This document shows, piece after piece, positions 33,278-43,615 of a stretch of 64,000 nt of DNA. Position 1 is the first letter of the stretch; every line of letters starts with the position of its first letter. Source of the DNA: Anthonomus grandis grandis. Its lineage: Eukaryota > Arthropoda > Insecta > Coleoptera > Curculionidae. The stretch is taken from contig NC_065556.1 in NCBI RefSeq assembly GCF_022605725.1, positions 434,001-498,000 of the forward strand, given 5' to 3'. The translations under genes and the position numbers were made by a program. The notes under the pieces are model-generated. The model had not been told where the DNA came from. It was given only the letters and a program-made list of their open reading frames with translations, and searched no databases.

Positions 33278-33661
33278 GTGCGGCTATCAAGAGACTCAGA
33301 TGCGACTGATGGTCGCTATTTATTGGCCAGACTGAGAGACCCTTCCATCTTAAAACCTCTTTGGCTATTCTTTGCCTATCTGCATGATCAACCCTCCAGT
33401 GTGTGTTTTGAAGGACATACCAACACCAGCATCCGATTGGCACTTGCATCAGAGGGACTTCCTGGTGACGTGGACTCTTTGCGGAGGCTCTGCTTTCGCT
33501 ACCATGATGCCTATGGTATTGGTCCAACTGAAGTTGAAGCAGGTCTGTCAGCCTTCAGGTCCTTCTTCTCATCAGAAAAGCTGCTACGCCTTCAAAAAAT
33601 CAGAGAGAGTCATAGCAATTATTATTCTAGTGGATCTCCCGCTAGGAATAAAATTTTTTAA
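33278..33661 (+). pseudogene. LINE copy A ORF1, C-terminal fragment
   Basis: The frame includes DGRYLLARLRDPSILKPLW and FFAYLHDQ, matching the end of ORF1 in copy B (NDRYLLARLRDPLLLKSL, LAHLHDQ). It then continues to an SSEKLLRLQKI tail and stops at 33661, five bases before ORF2. The rest of ORF1 is cut off by 5' truncation. Confidence 0.65.
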
Positions 33662-33666
33662 ATGAC

Positions 33667-36360
33667 TTGACGCGAACAGAGGATCAAGCACCCTCTGAAA
33701 TACTGGACAATGGCAAGCTTAGTATTTTCTCTCTAAATAATCAGTCCTTAAGACATAAAACTAATGATTTATTTCTTTTACTAGAAGAGCTTCATTTTCC
33801 AGAAATCGTTGCCATAACTGAACATTGGTTGCATGTTGATGAGCCTGTGATGGTGGATAATTACACTACAGTTGCCAGATTTGATAGAACAACTCTAACT
33901 CATGGAGGTACTGTGATATTATCTACTAGCAACGACTTTTCAATGGTAACCAAGTTCGATAATTTAGTTTCTGAAAAAATATTTGAATTTTCCATTGTCT
34001 ACAATAATAATTTTGATCTTTACGTTGTTTGTATTTACAGAACACCTGATGCTGACGTAAATGTTTTTTTCCAAAAATTACTAAGCTTGCTTGAGTTTCT
34101 GCCGTTAAAAAGCAAACTCATTTTATGTGGCGACCTAAACATTGATTTTTCCAGTGTGTGTGCTGCTCAAGAATCTCTCCGGTCCATTTTCGACTCTTTT
34201 GGCTTAATCATGCACATTAAATCACCTACCAGAATAACTAAAACCAGCTCTAGTACAATAGATTATGTCGTATCTTCCTTTGAGCCAGATTTCGTCGATT
34301 GTACTGTCTTAAGCCGATCAGACCATGAAGCAATGTTAACAAAGTTTTCCATAACTAAATCTAAAAGTAAAAATGTTCCACGCATATTAGGCCGTATTTT
34401 CTCGGATAAAATTTTTTTACATTTTAGGCACCTTTGTCAATCAACTGACTGGAATATTCTCTCTGACGACGTTGATTCAGAATTCTCTAGATTTGTAAAA
34501 ACGCTATCTAGTCTTTCTCACAAGTCCTTTCCTTTGAGACCTCTTAAAAAGAAGCAACATAACCCCTGGTCTACCCAAGGCTTGCGTACATCTGCTAAGA
34601 ACATGCGCTTATTATCTTATCTTAAGAAATTTTCAGACAGCGCTTTTTTTCATGAGTACGTAAGACTTTACAAAAAGATTTATCAGAGAACTTTAAAAGC
34701 CGCCAAGGATATTTACTATAATAGAAGACTGGCTAAATCTAAAAATATAGCTAAGGAAACATGGTCGATTGTTAATGCTTTGAGAAATAAGCCTTCTTTG
34801 TCGAATACTATCTTCACTTCATCTGAGAACCTTAATGATTATTTTGTAAATGTGGTAAATAATTTAATGAGTACCATAACTCCTTCCCATGATCCACTTT
34901 CATATCTTTCCATTGCAAATGAGAATTTCCACAGCTTCTTCTTTACGCCCGTAGTGTTACCAGAGCTTTGCAGTTCAATTAGGGAAATCAAAAACAAAGG
35001 CTCTTCTGGAATTGATGGACTTACTCTCAAAATGTTTTTAAATCTGCCCGAATGTACATTAAGTCATCTTATTACTCTAATTAGTCAGTCTTTTCAAAAA
35101 GGTGTTTTTCCTAACTGCCTTAAGTTGGCGATAATAATTCCACTACATAAAGGAGGAGACAAAGATCAGTCTTCCAACTATCGCCCTATCGCTCTTCTTC
35201 CCACACTTTCAAAAATTATTGAAAGATTGGTTAAAAAAAGACTTCAATCATTTTTGCTAAAATATAAAATACTTACTTTCCATCAATTTGGATTTTTAAA
35301 TAACAAATGCACAAATGATGCTATGTTTTCTCTTTTTAATAATGTATACTCTAGCTTAAATAACCAACACCCTACAGCAACAATTTTCTGTGATTTTTCT
35401 AAAGCCTTTGATTGTGTTAATCATGACATCTTATTAAAAAAGTTGCAATATTACGGGTTCAGAGGAGCGCCTTTTGAATGGTTTAAGTCGTATCTGAGTA
35501 ACAGAAGTCAAGCTGTGAGAATTGATTCGACTATGTCTTCTTGCAAGCCAATACAAAGCGGAGTGCCTCAAGGTTCCGTACTTGGCCCTATTTTGTTTCT
35601 TATCTTCATCAATGACATTGCTAATCTAAATATTAACGGTAAAGTCTGTCTATTTGCTGATGATACTAGTTTTACCTGGAGTAATCCGGATATTTCTACA
35701 CTTCATAGAACCGTATCAAGTGATTTAACTACTATCAAATCATGGTGCGACTCTAATCTCCTTTGTCTCAACATTTCCAAAACTAAAATGTTGTCCTATA
35801 AAAATACCTTGCAATCTTTTGTACTTGGTAATGCAACAATTGACGAAGTTGATTCTGTAAAGTTTTTAGGGCTAACTGTTGACAACTCGTTAAAATGGGA
35901 CACACATATTGACTTTTTATCAAGAAAATTAAGTTCCGCTTGTTTTGCGTTAAGATCAATTTCTAAGGAGCTTAGCCTGTCTACTTCTAGAACAGTTTAT
36001 TTTGCCCTTTTTGAATCGCACCTTCGATACGCCCTTCCAATCTGGGGTACATGTAGTGCAACTCAATTTGACCGTATTTTTAGACTACAAAAGAGAGCTT
36101 TACGTTATACACTGAGACTTAAATACAGAAGTCATTGCCAGCATTTCTTCAAAAAATTTCAAATATTAACTTTTCCATCTTTATTCATATTTGAGTCCCT
36201 TTGTCTAATACGCAAACACGGTTCAGCATCTGATAGGCCTTCCCATAGTTATCTACTTAGAAACACGGAACATGATCTATACCTGCCTACCCCACATTCA
36301 GAGTTGGTCAAAAGTTCCATATGCAAAAAAAATGCACAATCATCTGCCATTGGAAATTAA
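33667..36360 (+). CDS. LINE copy A ORF2: endonuclease and reverse transcriptase
   Basis: 897 open codons. Endonuclease: NNQSLRHK (metal-binding Asn), AITEHWL (Glu), CIYRTPD, LCGDLNIDFS (Asp-x-Asn), SRSDHEAM (catalytic Ser-Asp-His). Linker: HNPWSTQGLRTSAKNMR. RT: YRPIALLPTLSKIIERLV, FCDFSKAFDCVNHDIL, GVPQGSVLGPILFLIF, FADDTSF and KFLGLTVDNSLKWDTHI. All catalytic residues are in place. Only the very end is off: an A8 run near 36330 appears to have lost or gained a base, so the last 40 or so residues seen in copy B (MHNHLP...) lie in another frame downstream to about 36450. Confidence 0.9.
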   Translation: MTRTEDQAPSEILDNGKLSIFSLNNQSLRHKTNDLFLLLEELHFPEIVAITEHWLHVDEPVMVDNYTTVARFDRTTLTHGGTVILSTSNDFSMVTKFDNLVSEKIFEFSIVYNNNFDLYVVCIYRTPDADVNVFFQKLLSLLEFLPLKSKLILCGDLNIDFSSVCAAQESLRSIFDSFGLIMHIKSPTRITKTSSSTIDYVVSSFEPDFVDCTVLSRSDHEAMLTKFSITKSKSKNVPRILGRIFSDKIFLHFRHLCQSTDWNILSDDVDSEFSRFVKTLSSLSHKSFPLRPLKKKQHNPWSTQGLRTSAKNMRLLSYLKKFSDSAFFHEYVRLYKKIYQRTLKAAKDIYYNRRLAKSKNIAKETWSIVNALRNKPSLSNTIFTSSENLNDYFVNVVNNLMSTITPSHDPLSYLSIANENFHSFFFTPVVLPELCSSIREIKNKGSSGIDGLTLKMFLNLPECTLSHLITLISQSFQKGVFPNCLKLAIIIPLHKGGDKDQSSNYRPIALLPTLSKIIERLVKKRLQSFLLKYKILTFHQFGFLNNKCTNDAMFSLFNNVYSSLNNQHPTATIFCDFSKAFDCVNHDILLKKLQYYGFRGAPFEWFKSYLSNRSQAVRIDSTMSSCKPIQSGVPQGSVLGPILFLIFINDIANLNINGKVCLFADDTSFTWSNPDISTLHRTVSSDLTTIKSWCDSNLLCLNISKTKMLSYKNTLQSFVLGNATIDEVDSVKFLGLTVDNSLKWDTHIDFLSRKLSSACFALRSISKELSLSTSRTVYFALFESHLRYALPIWGTCSATQFDRIFRLQKRALRYTLRLKYRSHCQHFFKKFQILTFPSLFIFESLCLIRKHGSASDRPSHSYLLRNTEHDLYLPTPHSELVKSSICKKNAQSSAIGN

Positions 36361-36840
36361 ATCCATCACATCTTTTTTTGCATATCGTAAAGCATTAAAA
36401 GCATGCTTACTGGAGAGAGCTTTTTACACAGTTAACGATTTTTTTTTGTAATCATTGATTTGAAATTTCACACTAGCTGATTATGTATTTTTACTATCTG
36501 TAAATGTTTAGGTATACTGCTTTTTGTAGCTATTTTAGGATTTTTTATAATTTTTTACTTTTTTAAACATTTTTTACAATTTTTTTAACGTAGAGAGATT
36601 TTTTTATGACCTTTTTTTTGACATTATATACATTAAATTGTATATTTTATAATAATATTTTTGACTACTTACAATTTTTTAAATTGTATTAGTCTGTATA
36701 TATTGTAGATAATCTATTCTATTTATTTATTTATTTTTTTTTTAATTGTGTTTTGTTTGTATTTTTGTGTCTTTTTTGTTTTACAGCTTTGTCTACAAAT
36801 TGTAACAATTTCTTGACAATAAAGCATTGATTGATTGAAA

Positions 36841-37399
36841 AAGCGTTACAATAAATATTTACTAGCTTTTTGTAATATTGTTTTGATTTTTTTATTAAAT
36901 TGTTAGGTAGGTATTAACTACGGCGCGGCGGTACGAAGTTCGTCGGGTCAGCTAGTACTTTTATAATTTTAGTTTAAGAATAGAATATTTAATTTTCAAA
37001 CCCCATATTTTGTAAAAATACAAGAATAAAAAGAAACCTTGTGCATTTATTTTATAAACAGTTTTTTACAAATAACCTATAGTAATATACAACTAGGTAC
37101 GCAGAAACGTTGATAAATTCGCAATTTTAATATGCCAATAATAGGAAGGGCTACTGCCAATTAGAGGATCTGAAAGTGCCAATAATATAAGAACAGGGAT
37201 TTCTTATACATTTTTAATTATGTTGTTGAAATTTTATTAAATACCTATTAATTTGATAATTCATAATAATAAAAGATATACCCAGTTATGTTATAAAATT
37301 GTTTTAAAGAGTACAGATCATTATTTAAAAAAAAAAACGCAAATTAAGCATAAGAAACCTAAAAATGATGAGTGAAGTATTAATCATTGGGGGTTTTAC
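36841..37399. other. AT-rich spacer with a dispersed-element end
   Basis: At 36909-36955 a GC-richer block (GGCGGTACGAAGTTCGTCGG followed by GTCAGCTAGTAC) resembles a sequence I have seen at the ends of dispersed repeats in insects. The element cannot be named. The rest shows nothing. Confidence 0.35.
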
Positions 37400-38220
37400 G
37401 TTGTTTAAATTGATTGAACGTTGTATAAATTATTTGATTGTTTAAAGCTTTTTACTTCAATTATCTTTTCTAAGATCAACAGATTTTCTATACTATCAAT
37501 TAGTGGTCATTTATGGTTAATATTTAGTTGATTACTAATTTCTTTTATTTTTATTAATAATTCATCAGGATTAATAATTGTATTATGAAGAATATTAGTT
37601 CTTGAAAATGTCAAAGCTACTTCAACTTTATCTAATATACTATAAATTGATTGGTAAATTAAAATTAATTGATTTGTTATAGTAAATATTCGTGAATATT
37701 CATCTAATATTAAATTATGCTATTCATTTTTCTTAATTTTTTTCTTCAATCTGAAAAATCCTTGTTTTTAATATTTGTTCATTGTGTGTAATTTTTAAAA
37801 TCATATCTTTAAATTTATTAATTGTTTTATCTAATAAAGATATTTGATTAAATGCGTCGATTGTGAATTTATTTTGATTAGCTTGTAGTGTTTTTATATT
37901 TTTATCAATATTTTCCGCATCTGTTTGATCTAAGTTTCCTGTGATAATTTTAATGAATGATCCTAAAGGGTTAAATCAACCTCGTTTTTGTCTATTAATC
38001 AATGCATAAGGGAAAATTTAAGTTCGTATAGAGGTCCATCTGTAATAATAGAGACTATTTTAGTCTCATTGATATGGGTTATTTCCTTCTTTTTGTCTTT
38101 GAGTTCTCGATTTCTAATTTACTGTTGTCTAAAATTTGACTTATTTTAAAGGGTCCTAAATATCTATCTTTAGTTTTTTTAGATCGTTTATCGAGTTTTT
38201 TATAAATTAAGGTACCTTTA
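37400..38220 (-). pseudogene. Errantivirus remnant: integrase C-terminus followed by env N-terminal half
   Basis: On minus from 38215: GTLIYKKLDKRSKKTKDRYLG and GPFKISQIL, the basic C-terminal domain of Gypsy integrase. Then, after a short gap with stops, a furin-like RQKRG, an FNPLGSFIKIITGNLD fusion-peptide-like stretch and heptad-rich helices (near 37700-38000), and finally an ALTFSRTNILHN segment near 37560. The order pol end then env matches the errantivirus at 413-7218, but the sequence is different and full of stops. Not functional. Confidence 0.65.
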
Positions 38221-39008
38221 AAAAAATAAAGTAAATGCCAAAATTAATAGTTTGGACATTTTAAATAGGCGTGTAAATGATTTAAGTCATAAAATGCAAT
38301 GGAAACTATTTTTTCGTGATTACTTAATTAAAAATTAAAACTTTCAACGCATTCATAGCACCCTATGTTAAAATTTAAAAAAAAAATTTTTACTATGAGT
38401 ATAAAACAAAAAGTAGCAAGTAGAGTATCATTGTTTCCAGAATATTATTTTTCATCGAAATACGTAATAATATACCAAGTGTCGTATTTAAAATAAGAGA
38501 GTTTCTCTTCCTGTTAAAGCGGAAGTGCTAAAAAACAATAGAATATGTCAAAAGATGCTCTTATAACTATTCTATCGATATACCAAAATTCATTTGTTTA
38601 TGTTAAAAAATAGAAAAGTTATTAAGTGTTCCCTTTTTTCTGTGTCACCCGGTATATATACCTCCTTATAATCACCTACATTGTTATTCCCAGACGCTTA
38701 GCTAGGTTTGTTTAACCATACTTCCTTTTCTTTCTTCTGTAGGCTTTATAAAAGTATAAATGTAACTAGAATTAAGAAAAGAGAGGTCATTTCAAATTAG
38801 TTTTTTGAACCGTAAAGACAACTATGGATGGTTTTTTTTAATTTAAATGGTTAATAACATGCATATACATCTAAAACACTTGCAATTTCTTAGTGGTAGC
38901 TATTTGTTACTCTGGACTCAACTGCACTAATTTTTGGTTTTAATTTGTGATAAGTTCGGTAAAATTTGCTAATTTAATTAAGAGCATTCTAAAAACCGTA
39001 TATCCATA
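38221..39008. other. Unassigned stretch with an empty P-element target site
   Basis: No coding signal. Near 38650 a TGTGTCACCCGG motif resembles a DNA-transposon end. At 38690-38830 the sequence matches, in reverse, both flanks of the P element (32547-32650 and 29160-29255) joined without the element: it is an uninterrupted copy of the same repeat. Confidence 0.55.
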
Positions 39009-40112
39009 TACAGGGTGATCTTTATAAGAAGGTCATGCTTTTGGAGGATGATAATGGACGTTCAAATATAACTTTTGATATAAGACACTATGGGTCGGAA
39101 ATGCCTCAGAAGCAAAATACAGGGGGTTAAAGTTTTTAAAAAAATTAAGAAATTAATTTTTAGTTTTTTGACTGTTTAAGATATCGGTGTCAAATTTTCT
39201 TAATAAAGCTACCTAATAAAGATGCTTTAAATGTAAAAAGTAAATGTTTTAATTTCAACCAGTGGCGTAGATCAGATAGGCATTAGAGTAATTTTTTAAT
39301 AAAAAAAAATAGTACGCCACTGATAATCAAAAATTTTAAGAATCCTTGGTTTATTTCACAGAAAAAAAGGTATCCTGCATCTTTTTCCCAAAAGGCACCA
39401 TTTTATCAGAATTTAAAAATAAATAACTTTAATAAAAAACTAAAGAAAAAAAAATTATTGGATAACGTTAAAAAATACTAAATAATATATAATAATAATT
39501 AATAATTAATTTAAAAGGTGCTCAAAGTGGCCGCCATTTTGTTAGATACAGAGCCTGCAGCGTAATGTTAAACTGTCGTGAATTTTCTGAATAACTTCAC
39601 CCCTATCTTTAATTTCGGTATTTGGTCTCGCACGAACTCACCGGATTCGCCGAGTGTGCATATCCGCTAACTCAATGCCACGCAAATTGCAAAGAGGGAC
39701 ATGATGACAAAATAACAAATAGCTTTGACGGTTGCTAGGATATTTTTCACATACGAATCAAAACTTTGTTACAACGTCATCTTCCTTATTAATTTAAATA
39801 AAGTAGTTGTTCTGCCGTTGCTTTATTTTGAATGTTAAGAAGCGATTTACGTGGAATGAATTGGCAGATATGCATTTAACCCTTGGTGAATCCAGAGGAA
39901 ATGCTGTATTGGCTCGTGCGATTTATGCTGAACGTTTTCCCAATCGAATGGTCCCAGAGAGAGAATTTTTTCTTAAGGTCGACAGGAGTCTACGTGAGAG
40001 AGGACAATTACAAGTAAGTACCTACTTAAAAAAAATAAAAACAAAAAATTAACATGTACTTTTTGTTTTAGGTGAACCCAGGCATAAAAGTTCGTGCAAG
40101 ACCTATTCGTGA

Positions 40113-40307
40113 AAACATCTTGTCGGACTTGCATTGCCTTATTTATTTAATGTAACACGACGTTTCGGTTGTAAACTGACGTCAGTTTACACTTGATAAC
40201 GGTTGGAGATACTTACCAACCGAAACGTCGTGTTACATTAAATAAATAAGGCAATGCAAGTCCGACAAGATGTTTTCACTATACCATTGTCTACCACCTT
40301 CAGAAAC
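40113..40307. mobile_element. Self-complementary retro-insertion with hammerhead-like core
   Basis: It is inserted within the transposase. A 14-bp target copy AGACCTATTCGTGA lies on each side (40099-40112 and 40308-40321). The insert begins with an arm of about 57 bp (40112-40170) that is repeated as a reverse complement at about 40219-40276, followed by 31 bases of unique sequence. The space between arms holds the palindrome GTAAACTGACGTCAGTTTAC (40171-40190) and a hammerhead-like motif. Long target duplications point to target-primed retrotransposition. Removal of the insert with one target copy would bring the transposase frame back together. Confidence 0.75.
40189..40233 (+). ncRNA. Hammerhead-like motif within the palindromic insertion
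   Basis: Stem I ACAC (40189-40192) with GTGT (40230-40233); core TTGATAA (40193-40199, two departures from CUGANGA) plus one extra base; stem II GGTTGG (40201-40206) with CCAACC (40216-40221); GAAA (40222-40225); and C then GTC (40227-40229) with almost no stem III. The architecture is the same as at 8593-8635, with both stems changed but still paired. Confidence 0.5.
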
Positions 40308-41658
40308 AGACCTATTCGTGATAATGTTAAGGAGGAAATACTTCACAATATTGAAGAGGATTCAAATACAAGTATCCGAAAAATTGCTGATCACCTGAGG
40401 ATAAGCCAAACATTGGTTTGGAAAGTTTTGTCCATTTAAAAAACAAAAGGTTCAGCATCCGTTGCCCCAAGACTATGCTAAAAGGTTCGCGTTTGCCACT
40501 TGGTATCTTTAACAAGGGGTTGAACACCCAGACATTCGCCAAGCTATTTTGTTTAGTGAGGAATCAACGTTTTGCCGAGAGGGACATTTCAACCCAAGAA
40601 ACAATCATGTCTGGGCTGATGAAAACTCTCATGCTAAATTTATCCGTGGCTACCAACAAAAATTCTCTGTGAATGTTTGGGCAGCCATTGTAGGGGAGAA
40701 CTTGATTGGTCCGTACATTTTGCCAATACGTCTCATTGCAGGGAATTATTTGATTTTTCTTCGAGATGTACTGCCTGAACTTTTAGAAGATGTGCATTGG
40801 ATGTTCGGCAAATAATGTGGCTTCAACATGATAGTTGTCCGGCACACTATAGTCGCGTTGTCAGGGAATATTTGAACCAAAGATATCCTAGACGTTGGAT
40901 TGGGAGGGGAGGCCCAGTGGCTTGGCCAGCGCGCTCCCCCGATTTAAATCCCTGTGATTTTTATTCGTGGGGTCATTTGGACCAACTTATTCATTCTACA
41001 CCTGTGCCAGATGAACATGATCTTTTGGCTCGCATTGCAGTAGCTGCAGGCGAAATTAAAGATAGGGGTGAAGTTATTCAGAAAATTCACGACAATTTAA
41101 CATTACGCTGCAGGCTCTGTATCCAACAAAATGGCGGCCACTTTGAGCACCTTTTAAAATAATTATTAATTATTATTATTTATTATTTAGTATTTTTAAC
41201 GTTATCCAATAAATTTTTTTTCCCTTAGTTTTTATTGAATTTATTTATTTTTAAATTCTGATAAAATGGTGTCTTTTGGGAAAAAGATGCAGGATACCTT
41301 TTTTTCTGTTAAATAAACCAAGGATTCTTAAATTTTTTGATTATTAGTGGCGTACTATTTTTTTTTATTAAAAAATTACTCTAATGCCTATCTGATTTAC
41401 GCCACTGGTTAAAACTAAAACATTTACTTTTTACATTTAAAGCATCTTTATTAGGTAGCTTTATTGAGAAAATTTGACACCGATATCCTAAACAGTCAAA
41501 AAACTAAAAATTAATTTCTTAATTTTTTTAAAAACTTTAACCCCCTGTATTTTGCTTCTGAGGCATTTCCGACCCATAGTGTCTTATATCAAAAGTTATA
41601 TTTGAACGTCCCCTATCATTCTCCAAAAGCATGACCTTCTTATAAAAATCACCCTGTA

Positions 41659-42125
41659 TATGTACTATACCTATTCAAATATTTTATTTATTGTAAGATT
41701 TTTTTAAATAGAAGACAATTTATTATTATTATTTTTCAATGAACTCTAAATCTCGAAAATACAGGTATGGGTTTAATACAAAAATTTTCAATAAATCTGC
41801 TTGACTTGATATTTTTTTAATATCTTGAAAATTCTAAAAACTTGACCTTGGTTGTTTAAAAAAAAACGTTCAATTGCAACTACTGTAAACTTCCCTAATT
41901 GAATTGTTTCAAGGTTTTCAGTTAAAAACAATGAGAAATCGGCGTTGAAATATCAAGTTATTCACCAAAAAAAATATTATTTAGTAGAGTCTAAATACCG
42001 AAATTTTAGTATCCTTTGATGTAGCATCATTTTTTTAAGCAGCATAATATCAGAACAAAATATCAACATCAATAACTTAATTCAATACCTAATAAAGTAG
42101 ATAAAATCGTATAAAAGATATTTAC
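41659..42125. other. Intron 1 sequence next to exon 1 of the SDR gene
   Basis: AT-rich with no coding signal. It contains the exon 1 splice donor at its right edge (minus strand). Confidence 0.5.
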
Positions 42126-42255
42126 CAGAAGCCCCTCCTGTAATAAGGGCAGTCTTCCCAACCAAACAGACTTTACTTTTACACCAAAAACACAAAAATT
42201 TATTCAAACTATATAATGAAATTAAAATTGCAACTGCTACAATCACAGCTCCCAT
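42126..42255 (-). CDS. Short-chain dehydrogenase/reductase (retinol-dehydrogenase-like), exon 1
   Basis: On minus, the ATG at 42255-42253 starts 43 codons plus one base: a hydrophobic N-terminal anchor (residues 2-15), a Cys/Lys-rich stretch, then GKTALITGGASG, the first half of the Rossmann TGxxxGxG motif. The donor is CTG|GTAAAT at 42125. The last base is phase 1 and exon 2 begins with the two complementary bases, so the motif reads TGGASGIG across the junction. That phase and motif agreement is the evidence that the two exons, 25.5 kb apart, belong together. No intact promoter motif was identified upstream. Confidence 0.83.
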
Positions 42256-42993
42256 TATAACCTTAACAATACCTTTCTCTTGTTAATGTCTATGCATACT
42301 AAAGCAATGTCTCTCATAAGAATCACGCAATTAATTAAAAACGGAAAGATAAAAAATTATTTGCATTGTAAACTATAATGACTGTTGTATGTTTACATGT
42401 TAATTGATTGTCAACAAAACAACTACAGTTAATTTTATAAAACAAAAAAAGCTGTAAATAATTTGTATTTTCATGTTATAATTACCGCGAATTTCGCAGG
42501 GGATTTAGAAACGAAAAGCACGTTTCAAGAGTCGGTTAAATAAGACCACAATTAGATCTTCACTTAAAACTTCTTGAGAGAGTTAGTTGCACATAGAATG
42601 AAAACGATGACATTTGAATAGATTTTTTAAATAATTAACCATAAATATGCATAAGAATATATATTTTTTTGTTTACATTTTTTATCGTTACCCTTTAGAT
42701 AAAGTTTTTTTAGAAAACTTTCTATAATGTGTTGTGACTTCGATAACCTATGTATAAAGCTAGACTGGTTTAACATTGATTAAAAAAATTTAAAACAATA
42801 GTAAACATTCACATTTTTAGTATAGTTTTGGCATCAATCTAATTAGCTTTTGCAAGAGACCCTGACTTGCTCCTGATGCTGTATTAATCTTATCAATAAA
42901 TTATTAAATTAAATTAAAAATAAAATTTTAATTTAAATATAATATTTTATACGGTTTTAACTAAAGCCACACGAGCTATGTAATCGGAGCCTA
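42256..42993 (-). promoter_or_regulatory. 5' flank of the SDR gene
   Basis: Upstream of the SDR ATG on minus. It must hold the 5' UTR and probably the promoter, but no TATA box, initiator or other convincing motif stands out in the AT-rich sequence. A transposon nest begins at 42994, about 740 bp upstream of the ATG. Confidence 0.3.
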
Positions 42994-43615
42994 CCACGAA
43001 CTGAATAAATATACTTGGACGCGTATTTCCAAAACCTAATATTGTACAATGCCCGCAAGTTTTCTTCGATTGTTATTGGTCAATTCAAAATCTAGTTGGT
43101 TACAACGCTTACTCCAAAATCTAATACGATTCAACGCCGCCACAACATTAAATAGGATTTTACCATTAGACTCCTAAATATATTCGAGTACAGCGCCAAG
43201 CCGCTAAATCTAATAGGCTGCAACACATAATTGAGAAGTTAGTGTTTTTTTGCTCATCCAAAATGTTAAACACACACTTATTAAAAACATTTGTGTATTA
43301 TGCGGTAAATAAAAGACGATATAGGTTAATTTTTTATTCTACTTAGTTTAGGAAAAATGAAAAATTTAATAAAGTACCTAAATTATTTACTTAATTATTT
43401 ATTTATTTACAAAATAAAATTAATGTAGTTTGGCATTAGGATTATTTGATGTAATATTAGCTGCCAAGGAATGTCGCCTCTTAGCTGGTCTACCACTTTG
43501 CATTCTTTTGGCGCCAGATTTTGATCCAAGGCGCGTATTCTTTTTGGCACGAGCCGTTGGCTAAATTTTTATAACACGCTCCTGCCTGAATACTGAATTC
43601 TTTGTTAGCAGAAAT

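Larger units (their letters stand above)
33262..36840 (+). mobile_element. LINE copy A (CR1/Jockey group), 5'-truncated, nearly intact ORF2
   Basis: It starts inside ORF1, contains a complete ORF2 coding region and a 3' UTR ending GACAATAAAGCATTGATTGA. The tail is a short (ATTG)n repeat instead of poly(A). Copy B at 48340-52336 is the same family at roughly 75-80% identity by eye. It lies in intron 1 of the SDR gene, antisense to it. Confidence 0.88.
39807..41162 (+). pseudogene. DD41D-type transposase, interrupted
   Basis: N-terminus: FTWNELADMHLTLGESRGNA and YAERFPNRMVPE, the first helix-turn-helix of this family. A possible 58-bp intron (GTAAGT at 40014, TTTTAG ending 40071) precedes VRARPIR. 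A palindromic insertion follows at 40113-40307; then IRDNVKEEIL, IRKIADHLRISQTLVWKVL (second helix-turn-helix), a frameshifted stretch, ILFSEESTF (first catalytic Asp apparently Glu), VNVWAAIVGENLIGPYI, LQHDSCPAHY (second Asp) and ARSPDLNPCDFY (third Asp). I count 41 residues between the second and third Asp. The C-terminus is HFEHLLK. Besides the insertion, stops near 40439 and 40540 and a frameshift near 40800 disable it. Confidence 0.82.
39011..41656 (+). mobile_element. DD41D-type Tc1/mariner relative, element 2, with about 608-bp inverted repeats
   Basis: Left end CAGGGTGATC at 39011 and right end GATTTTTATA..CACCCTG reversed at 41656 are flanked by TA on both sides. The inverted repeats run inward to 39617 and 41051 and look about 95% identical. 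The right repeat includes the last 35 or so codons of the transposase. The transposase lies on plus with a short intron-like break and a 195-bp insertion. Confidence 0.9.

Noticed and set aside
36909..36955. GC-rich block considered as a gene or promoter
   Set aside because: Looks like the end of a dispersed repeat; no open frame or promoter motif.
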